DNA of 64,000 nucleotides, from the NCBI GenBank assembly GCA_965226025.1, contig CBDDCD010000002.1, positions 806,001-870,000 of the forward strand. The letters run 5' to 3'. The notes below the pieces were generated by a model that had not been told where the DNA came from, did no database searches, and saw only the letters and a list, made by a program, of their open reading frames with translations. This document shows positions 8,236 to 16,351 of the stretch, one piece after another. The position numbers and the translations under genes were made by a program. Position 1 is the stretch's first letter. Each line of letters opens with the position of its first letter. The DNA comes from Moanibacter sp965226025 (GTDB lineage Bacteria; Verrucomicrobiota; Verrucomicrobiia; Opitutales; UBA2987).

Positions 8236-8880
8236 ATGAAAAACGGGCTAAGAACACTTCATCAAGCGCGCTTCTACGCCATTCTGGACACCGGATATGT
8301 AGAGCCCAATAGACTCCTTCAGAAATGCCGAGATCTCATCTCCGGAGGCGCAGATCTCATACAATTGCGTGCAAAACGGGAATTTCATCGTCAGCGCGTA
8401 GAAATTGTCGAATCGCTCCTCCCAATCTTTGAGTCGAGTTCCGTACCCCTCGTGATCAACGATGACGTCGAACTGGCGGCTGCATTCCCCTCACTCGGTC
8501 TTCATGTTGGCCAAGATGACACTCCGGCCCGCTGGGCGCGTGAGAGGTTGGGTCCGGATCGGATCCTGGGCCTCTCCACCCACTCTCTCGAGCAGGCCCA
8601 AGGGGCCATTGCCCTCGGCAGCATACTGGACTATTTTGCGGTGGGTCCGGTATTCGCCACTCCTACCAAACCGGACTACAAGCCGGTCGGAACCGAATTG
8701 GTCCGAAGAGTAAGCGATCTGAAACCCCCTACTCCCTTCTTCTGCATCGGGGGCATAACCCGGAAAAATATTGATGAGGTAGTAGAAAGCGGTGCCCAAA
8801 GAGTGGTGGCAGTCTCCGATGTCCTAAATGCGGATGACACCGCCGGCGCGGTCCGGGAACTCAAGGAATCTTTCGGTTAG
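8236..8880 (+). CDS. thiE: Thiamine phosphate synthase
   Basis: 214 residues, normal for the family. It joins HMP-pyrophosphate and the thiazole phosphate to form thiamine monophosphate. Family motifs are in order: IQLRAK (residue about 43), LVINDDVELA (about 74), GLHVGQDD (about 90), GLSTHSLEQA, DYFAVGPVFATPTKPDY (about 134) and CIGGITRKNIDEV (about 172). No TPP riboswitch consensus is visible upstream and no other thiamine genes lie nearby. The stop codon TAG begins the string TAGGAGGCTGTC, which resembles a family B end. Confidence 0.95.
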   Translation: MKNGLRTLHQARFYAILDTGYVEPNRLLQKCRDLISGGADLIQLRAKREFHRQRVEIVESLLPIFESSSVPLVINDDVELAAAFPSLGLHVGQDDTPARWARERLGPDRILGLSTHSLEQAQGAIALGSILDYFAVGPVFATPTKPDYKPVGTELVRRVSDLKPPTPFFCIGGITRKNIDEVVESGAQRVVAVSDVLNADDTAGAVRELKESFG

Positions 8881-8980
8881 GAGGCTGTCAGGTTCTGTCG
8901 GACAGCGTCGGACGCGTCCGACCCCTTGTCAGACTTTCTCCGATGGACTACCAGCCGCAAAGATACCTAGCCCTAGTTTC
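8878..8980. repeat. Decayed family B-like end and short palindrome
   Basis: TAGGAGGCTGTCAGG at the thiE stop resembles the family B left end. GTCTGTCGG-like strings follow, and a perfect 16-bp palindrome GTCGGACGCGTCCGAC lies at 8907-8922. No complete copy can be drawn. Confidence 0.4.
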
Positions 8981-8990
8981 GCACTTTATA

Positions 8991-11024
8991 AGTTAAGTCC
9001 TTGATAATCAACACGCGTTTTTGAAAGGCACTACAAAATCGGTTCGATTTTTATTTTGCTCATACTCTTCTTAACGGGCAATTTCTTCCATTGGATCTGG
9101 AAGAGATTGTAAATCTGCTTGTGGCTCTGTTCGGGAATGCCCGCTTTGCGCAGACGATAGACTTCTCCCTGTCGAGTGGGCAATATGACAGTGGCATAGG
9201 TATGGGTTTGGAGGACCCGCTTGATGGTCTGCCAGCAGCGGGTGTCCCCGTGCCGCTCCAAGGTGTATTCGATAAAGCGCAAAAGCTGGTAGGCCAAAAT
9301 GGTGATAAAGACGTGGCCCTCAACGCGCGGTTCAATCTGGTGGTGGTTGGGTCTGAGGCCCAAGTCGCTCTTGAGCGCTTTGAAGCCGTCTTCGGCCCGG
9401 GTCAAAGTCATGTAGAGGCGCCACAGCTGGGCCCCGCTGAAGTTGTGCCGATTGGTGCGCAGCACAGAGCAGCCCAACAGTTGAGCATTCTCATCACAGG
9501 CCTGGTCCCTTCGAGTCCAGCAAAGGCCGCACTTTTTCTCTTTAGAGCCCTTGGCGGCTTCGACCAGTTCAATAGAATAGAAGCGCTGCACTCGGGAATG
9601 TTGCCCCTGTAAGCGCCCGATCGCGGTATGGATTTTTGCGGGCTCCTTTAAATGGCCTTGATCGACCCTTTTCTGAAGCCCCTCGAGCGCCTTCATAAAG
9701 CGCTCTTCGGCCCCTGAATAAATCGCCTCTTCCTTGGCCCGCCTGCGCACGCTCTGACACAACAGCACATACTCCTCGCCTGCTTGCCTCGACTCCTCCT
9801 GCGTTGTCTCCTGGTCCCCTTCACTCTCATTTTCTTCTCCCACCTGCTCTTTTATCCACTTCACCTTCACTTCCCGGTCCCAATCCCTCCCCTCTACCTT
9901 TTCGAAACCGGAAGCCTCCTGGAACTCTGCAAGATAAGCCTTACGCCCCCGGCGGCTCTGGTTGACCAGGTAGCCGAATCCCTCCTCGCGCAACAGTTGC
10001 ACATTCTCCCGGCTCGCGATCCCTCCATCCATGATGATGAGGGTCTTCTCACGCTCGCCCTGGGCCCCCACCGCTTTCTCCAATTCAGCGATCATCTCCA
10101 ACAGGGTCGTCGCGTCATGGCGGTTGCCCGCAAATATCCGATGTCCCAACTCAAAGCCTTCGGTATCGAACACCATCCCCACCACAATCTGAACACAATC
10201 GTGGCGTTTCTGTTTGTTCTTTCCCCGTTTCGCTTTGCCGTTGCTCGCACCCACCCCTTCGAAGTGCGTATTGGTAAGATCCTACAGTAGTACCGTCCGA
10301 TCCAAACTGAACAGTTCCCCCTGGCGCTCGCGCATATGCTCTTCGATCCTTTCGCGGTTCTCCACCAACCGATCGCTCACCCGGTAGTAGCGATGCCGAT
10401 CCGACTTCACCGCCGCCACTCCCAGAAGATCTCCCAGGGCACTCTGCCTGGCCCACTGGGGCAAGGCGTTCTCAGGCACTGGATCCACCAGCCGGTTGAT
10501 CACCGATACCTTAGCCGCATCCCTTTGCGCCCGGTTCAAGCCCACCTCCTGCAAGGCTTCATCCATCCTCAGCTTTTCCCACCCCTTAAGCCCCAGCAGA
10601 ATCGGTCCCAATAAAACTCCCGCGGCGCTATGCTCCACTTTATCGGCCAAGACCCCATCAATTGCGTTCTGCTGCTCTGCAAAAGCCTCGGCCTTTTGGC
10701 GCAGTCCTCGCCACCGCCCCTCCCCATCAATCCGCCGCAGGATCAGTTCAATCCAGTTCTGCTGTCGACGCGTATACTCAGGGGCCAGAAGTTCCTCGAT
10801 CCCGTAGAGCTGCTTTTGCACCGCCTTGGCAATGGGTCCAAAGTCCGGTCGACTGATGGCCCCATCGCCCAGGGAGACCACCACTCGCTGTCGCGGTTTA
10901 CCTTCGCTGTTGCGGTAAGATTCAAGCAGTTGGAGGACCTGGCCGCTCTTGGAATGCTTCAGACGGAAAAACATATCCCGCCAGTCTGGGCGGGCAGATA
11001 GGGAGAGTCAAGAACTACTGAAAC
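8991..11024 (-). mobile_element. IS1634-type insertion sequence, transposase inactivated
   Basis: Bounds are estimated from imperfect inverted ends (AGTTAAGTCCTTGA on the left; GTTTCAGTAGTTCTTGA on the opposite strand at the right) and a possible 5-bp duplication TTATA at 8986-8990 and 11025-11029. The only gene is the transposase pseudogene. Confidence 0.65.
9031..10974 (-). pseudogene. IS1634-family DDE transposase with one in-frame amber codon
   Basis: A single reading frame of about 647 codons is interrupted only by TAG at 10282-10284. Around it the frame reads FSLDRTVLL-stop-DLTNTHFEGVGASN, where the family normally has YDLTNTHFEG, so one tyrosine codon has become amber directly before the first catalytic Asp. 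The second Asp is in IIMDGGIAS and the catalytic Glu is in TRAEDGFKALKSDLGLRP. The N-terminal 230 residues carry the family start (FFRLKHSKSGQVLQLLESYR). All else looks intact, so the damage is recent. Two separate gene calls here would be a mistake. Confidence 0.9.
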
Positions 11025-11118
11025 TTATAGTCCCTACACGATCAATACAGGACAAACATTCATTGCTCATTAACGACTTACGAATAATAACGTCTCTAAG
11101 TTCAGTGCTTTCCGCCCT

Positions 11119-12000
11119 TCAGTACGCAGTTTGGGCTAGATCCCACCAATCACCTTCCTGCCGGCGGTCCTGTGCACACCGCACTCCGAGACGCTCCGCG
11201 GACTCCGAGAAATCACGAGATACCAATTCGATCTCTTGGCCGAATATCCCACTGAGAGCAAGAACACCGCCCGGCTTTAGGGATCTGAGAAGCTCGGCGC
11301 TGTACCGGCAAAGGATATCGGACTCAATGTTGGCAAGAATGAGGTCCGCTTTCCTCCCGCGCAAACTTTCGCCCAATCCGCCTCGCCGGCACTCGACTCG
11401 CTCCTCAAGTAGGTTCAAATTCTGATTCTCACCGCACACCCGAACCGCAACCGGGTCGACATCGAATCCGAATACGGAAAGGAACCCCATTCGCGCGGCG
11501 GAAAGAGCAAGAATACCCGAACCAGTGCCGGCATCGATCACCGAACAACCCTCCATACGCCCTCCTCGGGAGTCGCGGAAATCAAGCAGGCGATAGGCAC
11601 AGAGTCGGGTGGTGGGATGGTCCCCAGTCCCAAAGGCGAGGCCGGGATCGATGTAGACGGCCGCCTCGGCAATGGGGACCTCATACGAGTCCTTCATCCA
11701 GAGCGGAATCCAGTGAAGCCCTCGGCACGACCAGGGCTTGAAGCTCTCTCGATATCGATTGATCCAACTCTCTTCCTCCAATTCGCTCCTTCCGGCGTTC
11801 TCGGGGAGAGCAGAGAAGCAGGAGCGAAGTTGCCTCCAATCGGCCTCCGCCTGGGGAGCGCTCTCAAAGTACCCGTTCAGTTTGAAATGCTCCGTCCCCT
11901 CCTGGCGCATGAGCATCCATGGCGACCGGTCCAGTTCACAGAAATGCTGCTCAAGGGCATCCGCCAGATCCACTGCGACCTGACACGAGAGCAGGATCAT
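11119..12000 (-). CDS. prmA: Ribosomal protein L11 methyltransferase
   Basis: 293 residues. It trimethylates ribosomal protein L11 with S-adenosylmethionine. The N-terminal 120 residues form the variable substrate-recognition domain. Then come the family signature DPGLAFGTGDHPTTRLC (about 136), SAM motif I VIDAGTGSGILALSAARMG (about 170) and the catalytic loop ANIESDIL (about 228), where the more usual form is ANIL. Its start overlaps the dnaJ stop by four bases (ATGA), so it is translated from the grpE-dnaJ operon, a common arrangement. Confidence 0.92.
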   Translation of the reverse strand: MILLSCQVAVDLADALEQHFCELDRSPWMLMRQEGTEHFKLNGYFESAPQAEADWRQLRSCFSALPENAGRSELEEESWINRYRESFKPWSCRGLHWIPLWMKDSYEVPIAEAAVYIDPGLAFGTGDHPTTRLCAYRLLDFRDSRGGRMEGCSVIDAGTGSGILALSAARMGFLSVFGFDVDPVAVRVCGENQNLNLLEERVECRRGGLGESLRGRKADLILANIESDILCRYSAELLRSLKPGGVLALSGIFGQEIELVSRDFSESAERLGVRCAQDRRQEGDWWDLAQTAY

Positions 12001-13148
12001 TCGAAAAAGCGCTTAGCCTTCTTGAAGAAGCTGTCCGACACAGGGTGCTCCGCATCGCCACACGCAATGGCGAATTCCTCGAGCTTCTTTCGCTGTTCCT
12101 TACTGAGACGACGCGGAACTTCGATCTGAACGCGAATCAACTGATCTCCCGCACGCCCGTCATGGAGCCCCGGCATACCATGGCCGCGCAAACGAAAGGT
12201 CGTGCCGCTCTGAGTGCCAGTCGGGATCTTAAGTGACGCCTTTCCGTTGAGGGTGGGAACATCGATCGTCCCGCCAATCGCGGCCAAAGTGAATTTGATA
12301 GGAATCTCGCAGAAGAGATCGTCCCCGCTTCGTTCGAAAATCTCATGCTCCTTAACATGAAAAACGATGTACAAATCACCCGCTTCTCCTCCCGCTAGAC
12401 CCGCCTCTCCATTCCCTCGCGATTTGAGACGCGTTCCCGTATCGACTCCGGGCGGGATCCGTACGTTGATCTTGCTTGTCTTCGCGACGCGCCCTTCGCC
12501 TCGACACTTACCACAAGGATTCTGGATGACGACGCCGCTGCCCTCACAGGTCGGGCAGACCTGGCGGACGCTGAAGAAACCCCTCTGAGAAGTGACCTGC
12601 CCTTGTCCGCCACACATCGTGCAGCCCGTTTTCTGCGAGCCTGGCTCGGCCCCGCTCCCATCGCATCGATCACAGCCCGCGGCCCTTCGAAAGGAGATCT
12701 GTTTTTCCGACCCTTTTGCCGCCTCCGGCAATTCAATCTCCAGATCGTAGCGGAGATCGCTTCCGCGACGGCCACCTCCCTGGGAACCCCCGCGACCGCC
12801 GCCGAAGAACTCCTCAAAAATGCTTCCGCCGCCGCGACCGCCGCCGCCGCCGAAAACTTCGCGAAAGAGATCAAAGGGATCATGAAAACCACCGAATCCG
12901 GCGCCCCTGCTGGTACCTCCAGATTGAAAAGCGGCGTGGCCATACCGATCGTAGGCCGCTCTCTTTTCAGAATCCTTCAGCACCTCGTAGGCTTCCGAGA
13001 CTTTCTTGAACATCTCTTCGGCTTCGGCATTGCCCGCATTCTTGTCCGGATGATACTTCATCGCCATCTTCCGGTAGGCCTTTTTTATCTCGTCCGCCGA
13101 AGCATCTGTCGAGACACCGAGGAGTTCGTAGTAATCTTCCTTAGCCAC
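11997..13148 (-). CDS. dnaJ: Chaperone protein DnaJ (Hsp40)
   Basis: 383 residues. Co-chaperone that delivers unfolded protein to DnaK and stimulates its ATPase. J domain at residues 1-70 with the HPD motif (YHPDKN), a Gly/Phe-rich stretch with FGGGGGRGGG, and a zinc domain with all four CxxCxGxG repeats: CDRCDGSG, CTMCGGQG, CPTCEGSG and CGKCRGEG. The C-terminal substrate-binding domains follow. It lies 59 bases behind grpE and overlaps prmA. No CIRCE-type operator is visible in the operon leader. Confidence 0.97.
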   Translation of the reverse strand: MAKEDYYELLGVSTDASADEIKKAYRKMAMKYHPDKNAGNAEAEEMFKKVSEAYEVLKDSEKRAAYDRYGHAAFQSGGTSRGAGFGGFHDPFDLFREVFGGGGGRGGGSIFEEFFGGGRGGSQGGGRRGSDLRYDLEIELPEAAKGSEKQISFRRAAGCDRCDGSGAEPGSQKTGCTMCGGQGQVTSQRGFFSVRQVCPTCEGSGVVIQNPCGKCRGEGRVAKTSKINVRIPPGVDTGTRLKSRGNGEAGLAGGEAGDLYIVFHVKEHEIFERSGDDLFCEIPIKFTLAAIGGTIDVPTLNGKASLKIPTGTQSGTTFRLRGHGMPGLHDGRAGDQLIRVQIEVPRRLSKEQRKKLEEFAIACGDAEHPVSDSFFKKAKRFFE

Positions 13149-13207
13149 GACTCAAAAGATGCAATCTGTTATTGGAACGATGCGGAGCGGGAGAACCATC
13201 GGATTCT

Positions 13208-13900
13208 TCATGCCGGTCCGGCAACGTCCTTCTCTTCCGCATGAGCCTCTCCTGATTCGCTGGGTGAACCACTCGAAACAACGACCGCCGCCGCTCGCAA
13301 CAGTCTATCATGAAGCCTATAGCCGAATCTGGTCACCGCGATTATGTTTCCATCCTCTACTTCGTCGCTCGGCTGCTGCGAAACCGCCTCATGCGAATTG
13401 GGATCGAAAACCTCGCCCTCCGGATTGATCTCAGTGACACCGTGCTGTTCCATAACCGCTTCGAGCTGGGTGCGGACCATATCGAAGCCTTCGACAAGGG
13501 GCGCCGATTCGGGCTGGCTACGTGCCGTTTCCAGACCGATATTGAAGCTGTCCAAAACGGTGAGAAGATCCTCCATGAATCCCGCCGCTCCGTATTTTCT
13601 CAGCTCTTCCTTTTCCCTGAGAGTGCGCTTGCGAAAATTCTCCTGTTCCGCCACGGCACGAAGATAGCGGTCGTGGTTGTCCCTGGCTTTCGATACCGCC
13701 TCATCCAGTTGCTTCAGAAGCTCACCCTGCGTATCCTCCTCGAGAGTCGCCGCTTCCCCTACCTTCTCTTCCTCTGCCCCCGCACCGTCCGAATCAAGGG
13801 TTGCTGCTTTCGCTTCAATCGACTCGGGCTTCTCCGGTTGCGGTTCCGCATCCCGGTTCTCCTCTTCTTTCTTCGCCTTCGACTTCTTCCCGCTGGCCAT
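13208..13900 (-). CDS. grpE: Nucleotide exchange factor GrpE
   Basis: 230 residues. It releases ADP from DnaK. A long charged N-terminal tail (about 1-55) leads into the coiled coil (LLKQLDEAVSKARDNHDRYLRAVAE), then ENFRKRTLREKEE and the C-terminal beta domain with QHGVTEINPEGEVFDPNSHEAV and the GYRLHDRLLRAAAVVVS ending. The C-terminus carries an extra 20 residues rich in Ser, Glu and Gly. First gene of the grpE-dnaJ-prmA operon. Confidence 0.95.
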   Translation of the reverse strand: MASGKKSKAKKEEENRDAEPQPEKPESIEAKAATLDSDGAGAEEEKVGEAATLEEDTQGELLKQLDEAVSKARDNHDRYLRAVAEQENFRKRTLREKEELRKYGAAGFMEDLLTVLDSFNIGLETARSQPESAPLVEGFDMVRTQLEAVMEQHGVTEINPEGEVFDPNSHEAVSQQPSDEVEDGNIIAVTRFGYRLHDRLLRAAAVVVSSGSPSESGEAHAEEKDVAGPA

Positions 13901-14010
13901 CTCAATCAGTTTTCAGCTCTTGACATTGCGAAACTACGTCAACTGTTTCTCTCGGATTAAGCCATCCTGAGACAATTGGCTTATGCGCCTGTTCCCTTCA
14001 GATTACGTGC

Positions 14011-14108
14011 TAGGAATCTGTCGGACTTTGCATATCGCAACATCGCGGAGGTTCGGATTCAACGGTGAAGGGTGCAAATCTAGACCAAGTCCATGCCGAC
14101 AGATTCCT
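14011..14108. repeat. Family A repeat copy A1 (98 bp)
   Basis: Starts TAGGAATCTGTCGGACTTTG and ends CCGACAGATTCCT, inverted ends around a conserved interior (CGCAACATCGC near the left, CAAATCTAGACC near the right). Another single end, CCCGACAGACTCCTAG, follows at about 14127-14143. Confidence 0.85.
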
Positions 14109-14167
14109 TGCAAGTATCAGAGTTCTCCCGACAGACTCCTAGTCGGATTATTAACCGCGGTAGGGTT

Positions 14168-14983
14168 TTACTTATTCTTAATGGAATCAAACACATTTTT
14201 GATAGCGCTTCCGGTATCTTCGACTCCCTCGATCAGGCTCTTTGCACCCTCTCCAAACGTCTCCGCCGGAACCGCCAGAATGCTGCCGGCAAGCTCACGA
14301 TAGGTCTCCAATTCGGTCAGGGATTGGACGATCGATCCAACCATATCGGAGAGACCCGCCTTAGTCAGTTCACGGGAGAGCGGACCCGCAATCTGCTTGA
14401 GGTCCGTAACATCTTCGAGTTCCAGCGAAATATCCGTCTCGATCTGGTGAACACGAGGGTTGCTTCGAGAGAAATCACCATATTTCAAGCTCCTCAGTCG
14501 CAACGAAAATCGCTCGATGAGGAACTCTCTGGCCTCCGGCTCATCGCTCGCTTCCGATCCCTCGCTCTCCTCCGGCCCGCGCAGCGATTCGAGGAACCGG
14601 AGGACATTGGTTTCGTTCTCAGCGGTCTTGATGTAGCCGAATTCGCCGATATCGAGGATGAGTTCCCTGATAACGATGCGATCCCGAAAGAGCGTGGAGG
14701 GAGCGAAATCAACCTTTACTTTCTCGAAGGCGATGAATTCGGGGCTAGGAAAGCTCTCCGGATTCTCGAGGCTGGCGTCCTCGAGGATCGCTTCTCCCGC
14801 GAAAAGTTTCAATTCCAGACTATCGAAGTCGGCCCGGAAACCGGTCATATCCTCTACCTTGTCTTCGATCAGGGTGGGGAGAAAGTGGAGCATTGCCCAA
14901 CCGACCCCGATCGCAAGAAGCAGCAATATGAGGAAGACTGTGGTCAGGCAGCCAAACGCTTTTCCTGCCAGTTTGAATAACAT
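14168..14983 (-). CDS. AsmA-like membrane-anchored protein of unknown function
   Basis: 271 residues. An N-terminal transmembrane helix (about 10-33) is followed by FRADFDSLELKLFAGEAILED, the short beta-rich start typical of the AsmA/DUF748-like group, and an acidic linker (EESEGSEASDEPEA) near residue 142. The rest is beta/alpha with no catalytic motif that I recognise, ending in a charged SIKNK tail. The protein is probably anchored in the inner membrane with the bulk in the periplasm. It stands alone between repeats A1 and B2, so there is no operon clue. Only a general class can be given. Confidence 0.6.
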   Translation of the reverse strand: MLFKLAGKAFGCLTTVFLILLLLAIGVGWAMLHFLPTLIEDKVEDMTGFRADFDSLELKLFAGEAILEDASLENPESFPSPEFIAFEKVKVDFAPSTLFRDRIVIRELILDIGEFGYIKTAENETNVLRFLESLRGPEESEGSEASDEPEAREFLIERFSLRLRSLKYGDFSRSNPRVHQIETDISLELEDVTDLKQIAGPLSRELTKAGLSDMVGSIVQSLTELETYRELAGSILAVPAETFGEGAKSLIEGVEDTGSAIKNVFDSIKNK

Positions 14984-14999
14984 CTGTTAAGTTCCATGC

Positions 15000-15066
15000 T
15001 AGGAGCCTGTCGGACGAGATTTACCTTTTCCACAGCAATTCAAGGACAGTATCCGACCGGCTCCTA
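15000..15066. repeat. Family B repeat copy B2 (67 bp)
   Basis: Starts TAGGAGCCTGTCGGAC and ends CCGACCGGCTCCTA. The opposite strand contains the core GAATTGCTGTGG. The last three bases, read on the minus strand, are the TAG stop of manA. Confidence 0.85.
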
Positions 15067-16014
15067 GCAAAACTGATCCGTAATAAGAACTCGAGTCTCT
15101 TTCGAGGTCCGAAAAAAAAACGAGTCAGAGTAAGGCAGGAGAATATTGTCTCCTGATTTGATGGTTGTCCCAGACTCTAGATCCGTCAATCTCCCCCTGA
15201 CAATATGCAGGAGCCTCGGTTCTTCTAATGAAGGAAAATTGAGTCTTTCGTCCGGTTCGAAATCATCATATTTCGTCACCCTGAACTCCTCCGATTCGGC
15301 CAAAATCTGCCGGCCCTTCGAATATCTCTGGGGAGGCGGTTCATAGTCCGTAAAGTCGATGCACTTGAGCGATTCCTCCACGTGAAGGGCTCGCGGCTTT
15401 CCGTCGAGACCCTTTCTTCCCCAATCATAGACGCGATAGGTGGTATCCGAGTTCTGCTGGATCTCAAGAATCAGGTTGCCCGCATCAATGGCATGGAGCC
15501 GCCCGCTGGGGACGAACATTGAATCCCCCTCGCCGACACGAACTCGGTGTGCCAGCGCTTCCAGCTTCTCGCCCCGAAGCGCCACCTCGAATTCCTCCCG
15601 ATTCACCTCCGGATTGAGCCCCACAAAAAGGGCCGCGCCCTCCTCCGACGCATGAATATACCACATCTCGGTTTTGGCTTCGCCGCCCAGAGATGAGGCG
15701 ACCTCGGCCGGCGGATGCACCTGCAGACTCAATCTTTCCACGCAATCGAGCCACTTAACCAGAATCGGAAAGGGGCTCCCTTGGGCATAGCCCGGGCCCA
15801 TTATCTCCTCTCCGTGCGCCTTCAATGCTTCCTTCAGGTTCAGGCCTTCCCATTTGCCACCCGCGATCCTCGACTGGGCCTCGCTGCGGTCCACGATCTC
15901 CCAGCTCTCCCCGATTCTCTTCCCTTCCGGCAGCGTTCTTCCCAGTCTGGTGCCTATTCCCGTTCCTCCCCAAACCCGCTCTTGATAAATAGGATGAAAG
16001 GATATAAAATTCAT
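15064..16014 (-). CDS. manA: Mannose-6-phosphate isomerase, class I
   Basis: 316 residues, typical of the short class I form. It interconverts mannose 6-phosphate and fructose 6-phosphate using zinc. Motifs: FHPIYQERVWGG at the N-terminus, LQVHP (zinc ligands, about residue 98), KTEMWYIH (about 115), VPSGRLHAI with a zinc-binding His (about 170) and the YRVYDWGR substrate segment (about 195). A small second cupin-like domain completes the chain. The stop codon is formed by the end of repeat B2, so the natural C-terminus may have been slightly altered. Confidence 0.93.
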   Translation of the reverse strand: MNFISFHPIYQERVWGGTGIGTRLGRTLPEGKRIGESWEIVDRSEAQSRIAGGKWEGLNLKEALKAHGEEIMGPGYAQGSPFPILVKWLDCVERLSLQVHPPAEVASSLGGEAKTEMWYIHASEEGAALFVGLNPEVNREEFEVALRGEKLEALAHRVRVGEGDSMFVPSGRLHAIDAGNLILEIQQNSDTTYRVYDWGRKGLDGKPRALHVEESLKCIDFTDYEPPPQRYSKGRQILAESEEFRVTKYDDFEPDERLNFPSLEEPRLLHIVRGRLTDLESGTTIKSGDNILLPYSDSFFFRTSKETRVLITDQFC

Positions 16015-16131
16015 CGCAAATTCAATAAAACTTGAGCTGAGCTCTTCCCGAAAACCTCGATAGTCGGTTTGGAGGGCCCAATCCGAGAGCTTGCAGCTGT
16101 CCCCTGTTACCCGTCAAGGGACACGCGAAGC

Positions 16132-16229
16132 CAGGAATCTGTCGGACTTTAAATTTCGCAATATCGCTAAGGTTCGAATCGATGGGAGAAGGTTGTAAAT
16201 CTGCACGAAGTTCATACCGACAGACTCCT
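16132..16229. repeat. Family A repeat copy A2 (98 bp)
   Basis: Starts CAGGAATCTGTCGGACTTTA, contains TTCGCAATATCGC and ends ACCGACAGACTCCT. Same length and layout as A1, A3 and A4. Confidence 0.85.
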
Positions 16230-16237
16230 CGCTCGGA

Positions 16238-16351
16238 AGTTTCACCATTGAGTTCTTCCGCACTCCGCATTGTGTGACCGAAAAAGGGGAATTCAACGTC
16301 AATCTCGAAATCTTTGAGGCAACCTACTCGATCACCAAAACTCTTATCTGA
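16238..16351 (+). pseudogene. Possible C-terminal remnant of a gene upstream of ftsK
   Basis: About 37 codons in one frame (SFTIEFFRTP, then EFNVNLEIFEATYS, ending TKTLI) look protein-like and finish at a TGA that overlaps the ftsK ATG as TGATG, a typical coupling. Repeat A2 lies directly upstream and no start is visible, so the 5' part seems to have been lost. Family not recognised. Confidence 0.35.

Noticed and set aside
13901..14000. CIRCE operator before grpE
   Set aside because: No TTAGCACTC-N9-GAGTGCTAA pattern is present.
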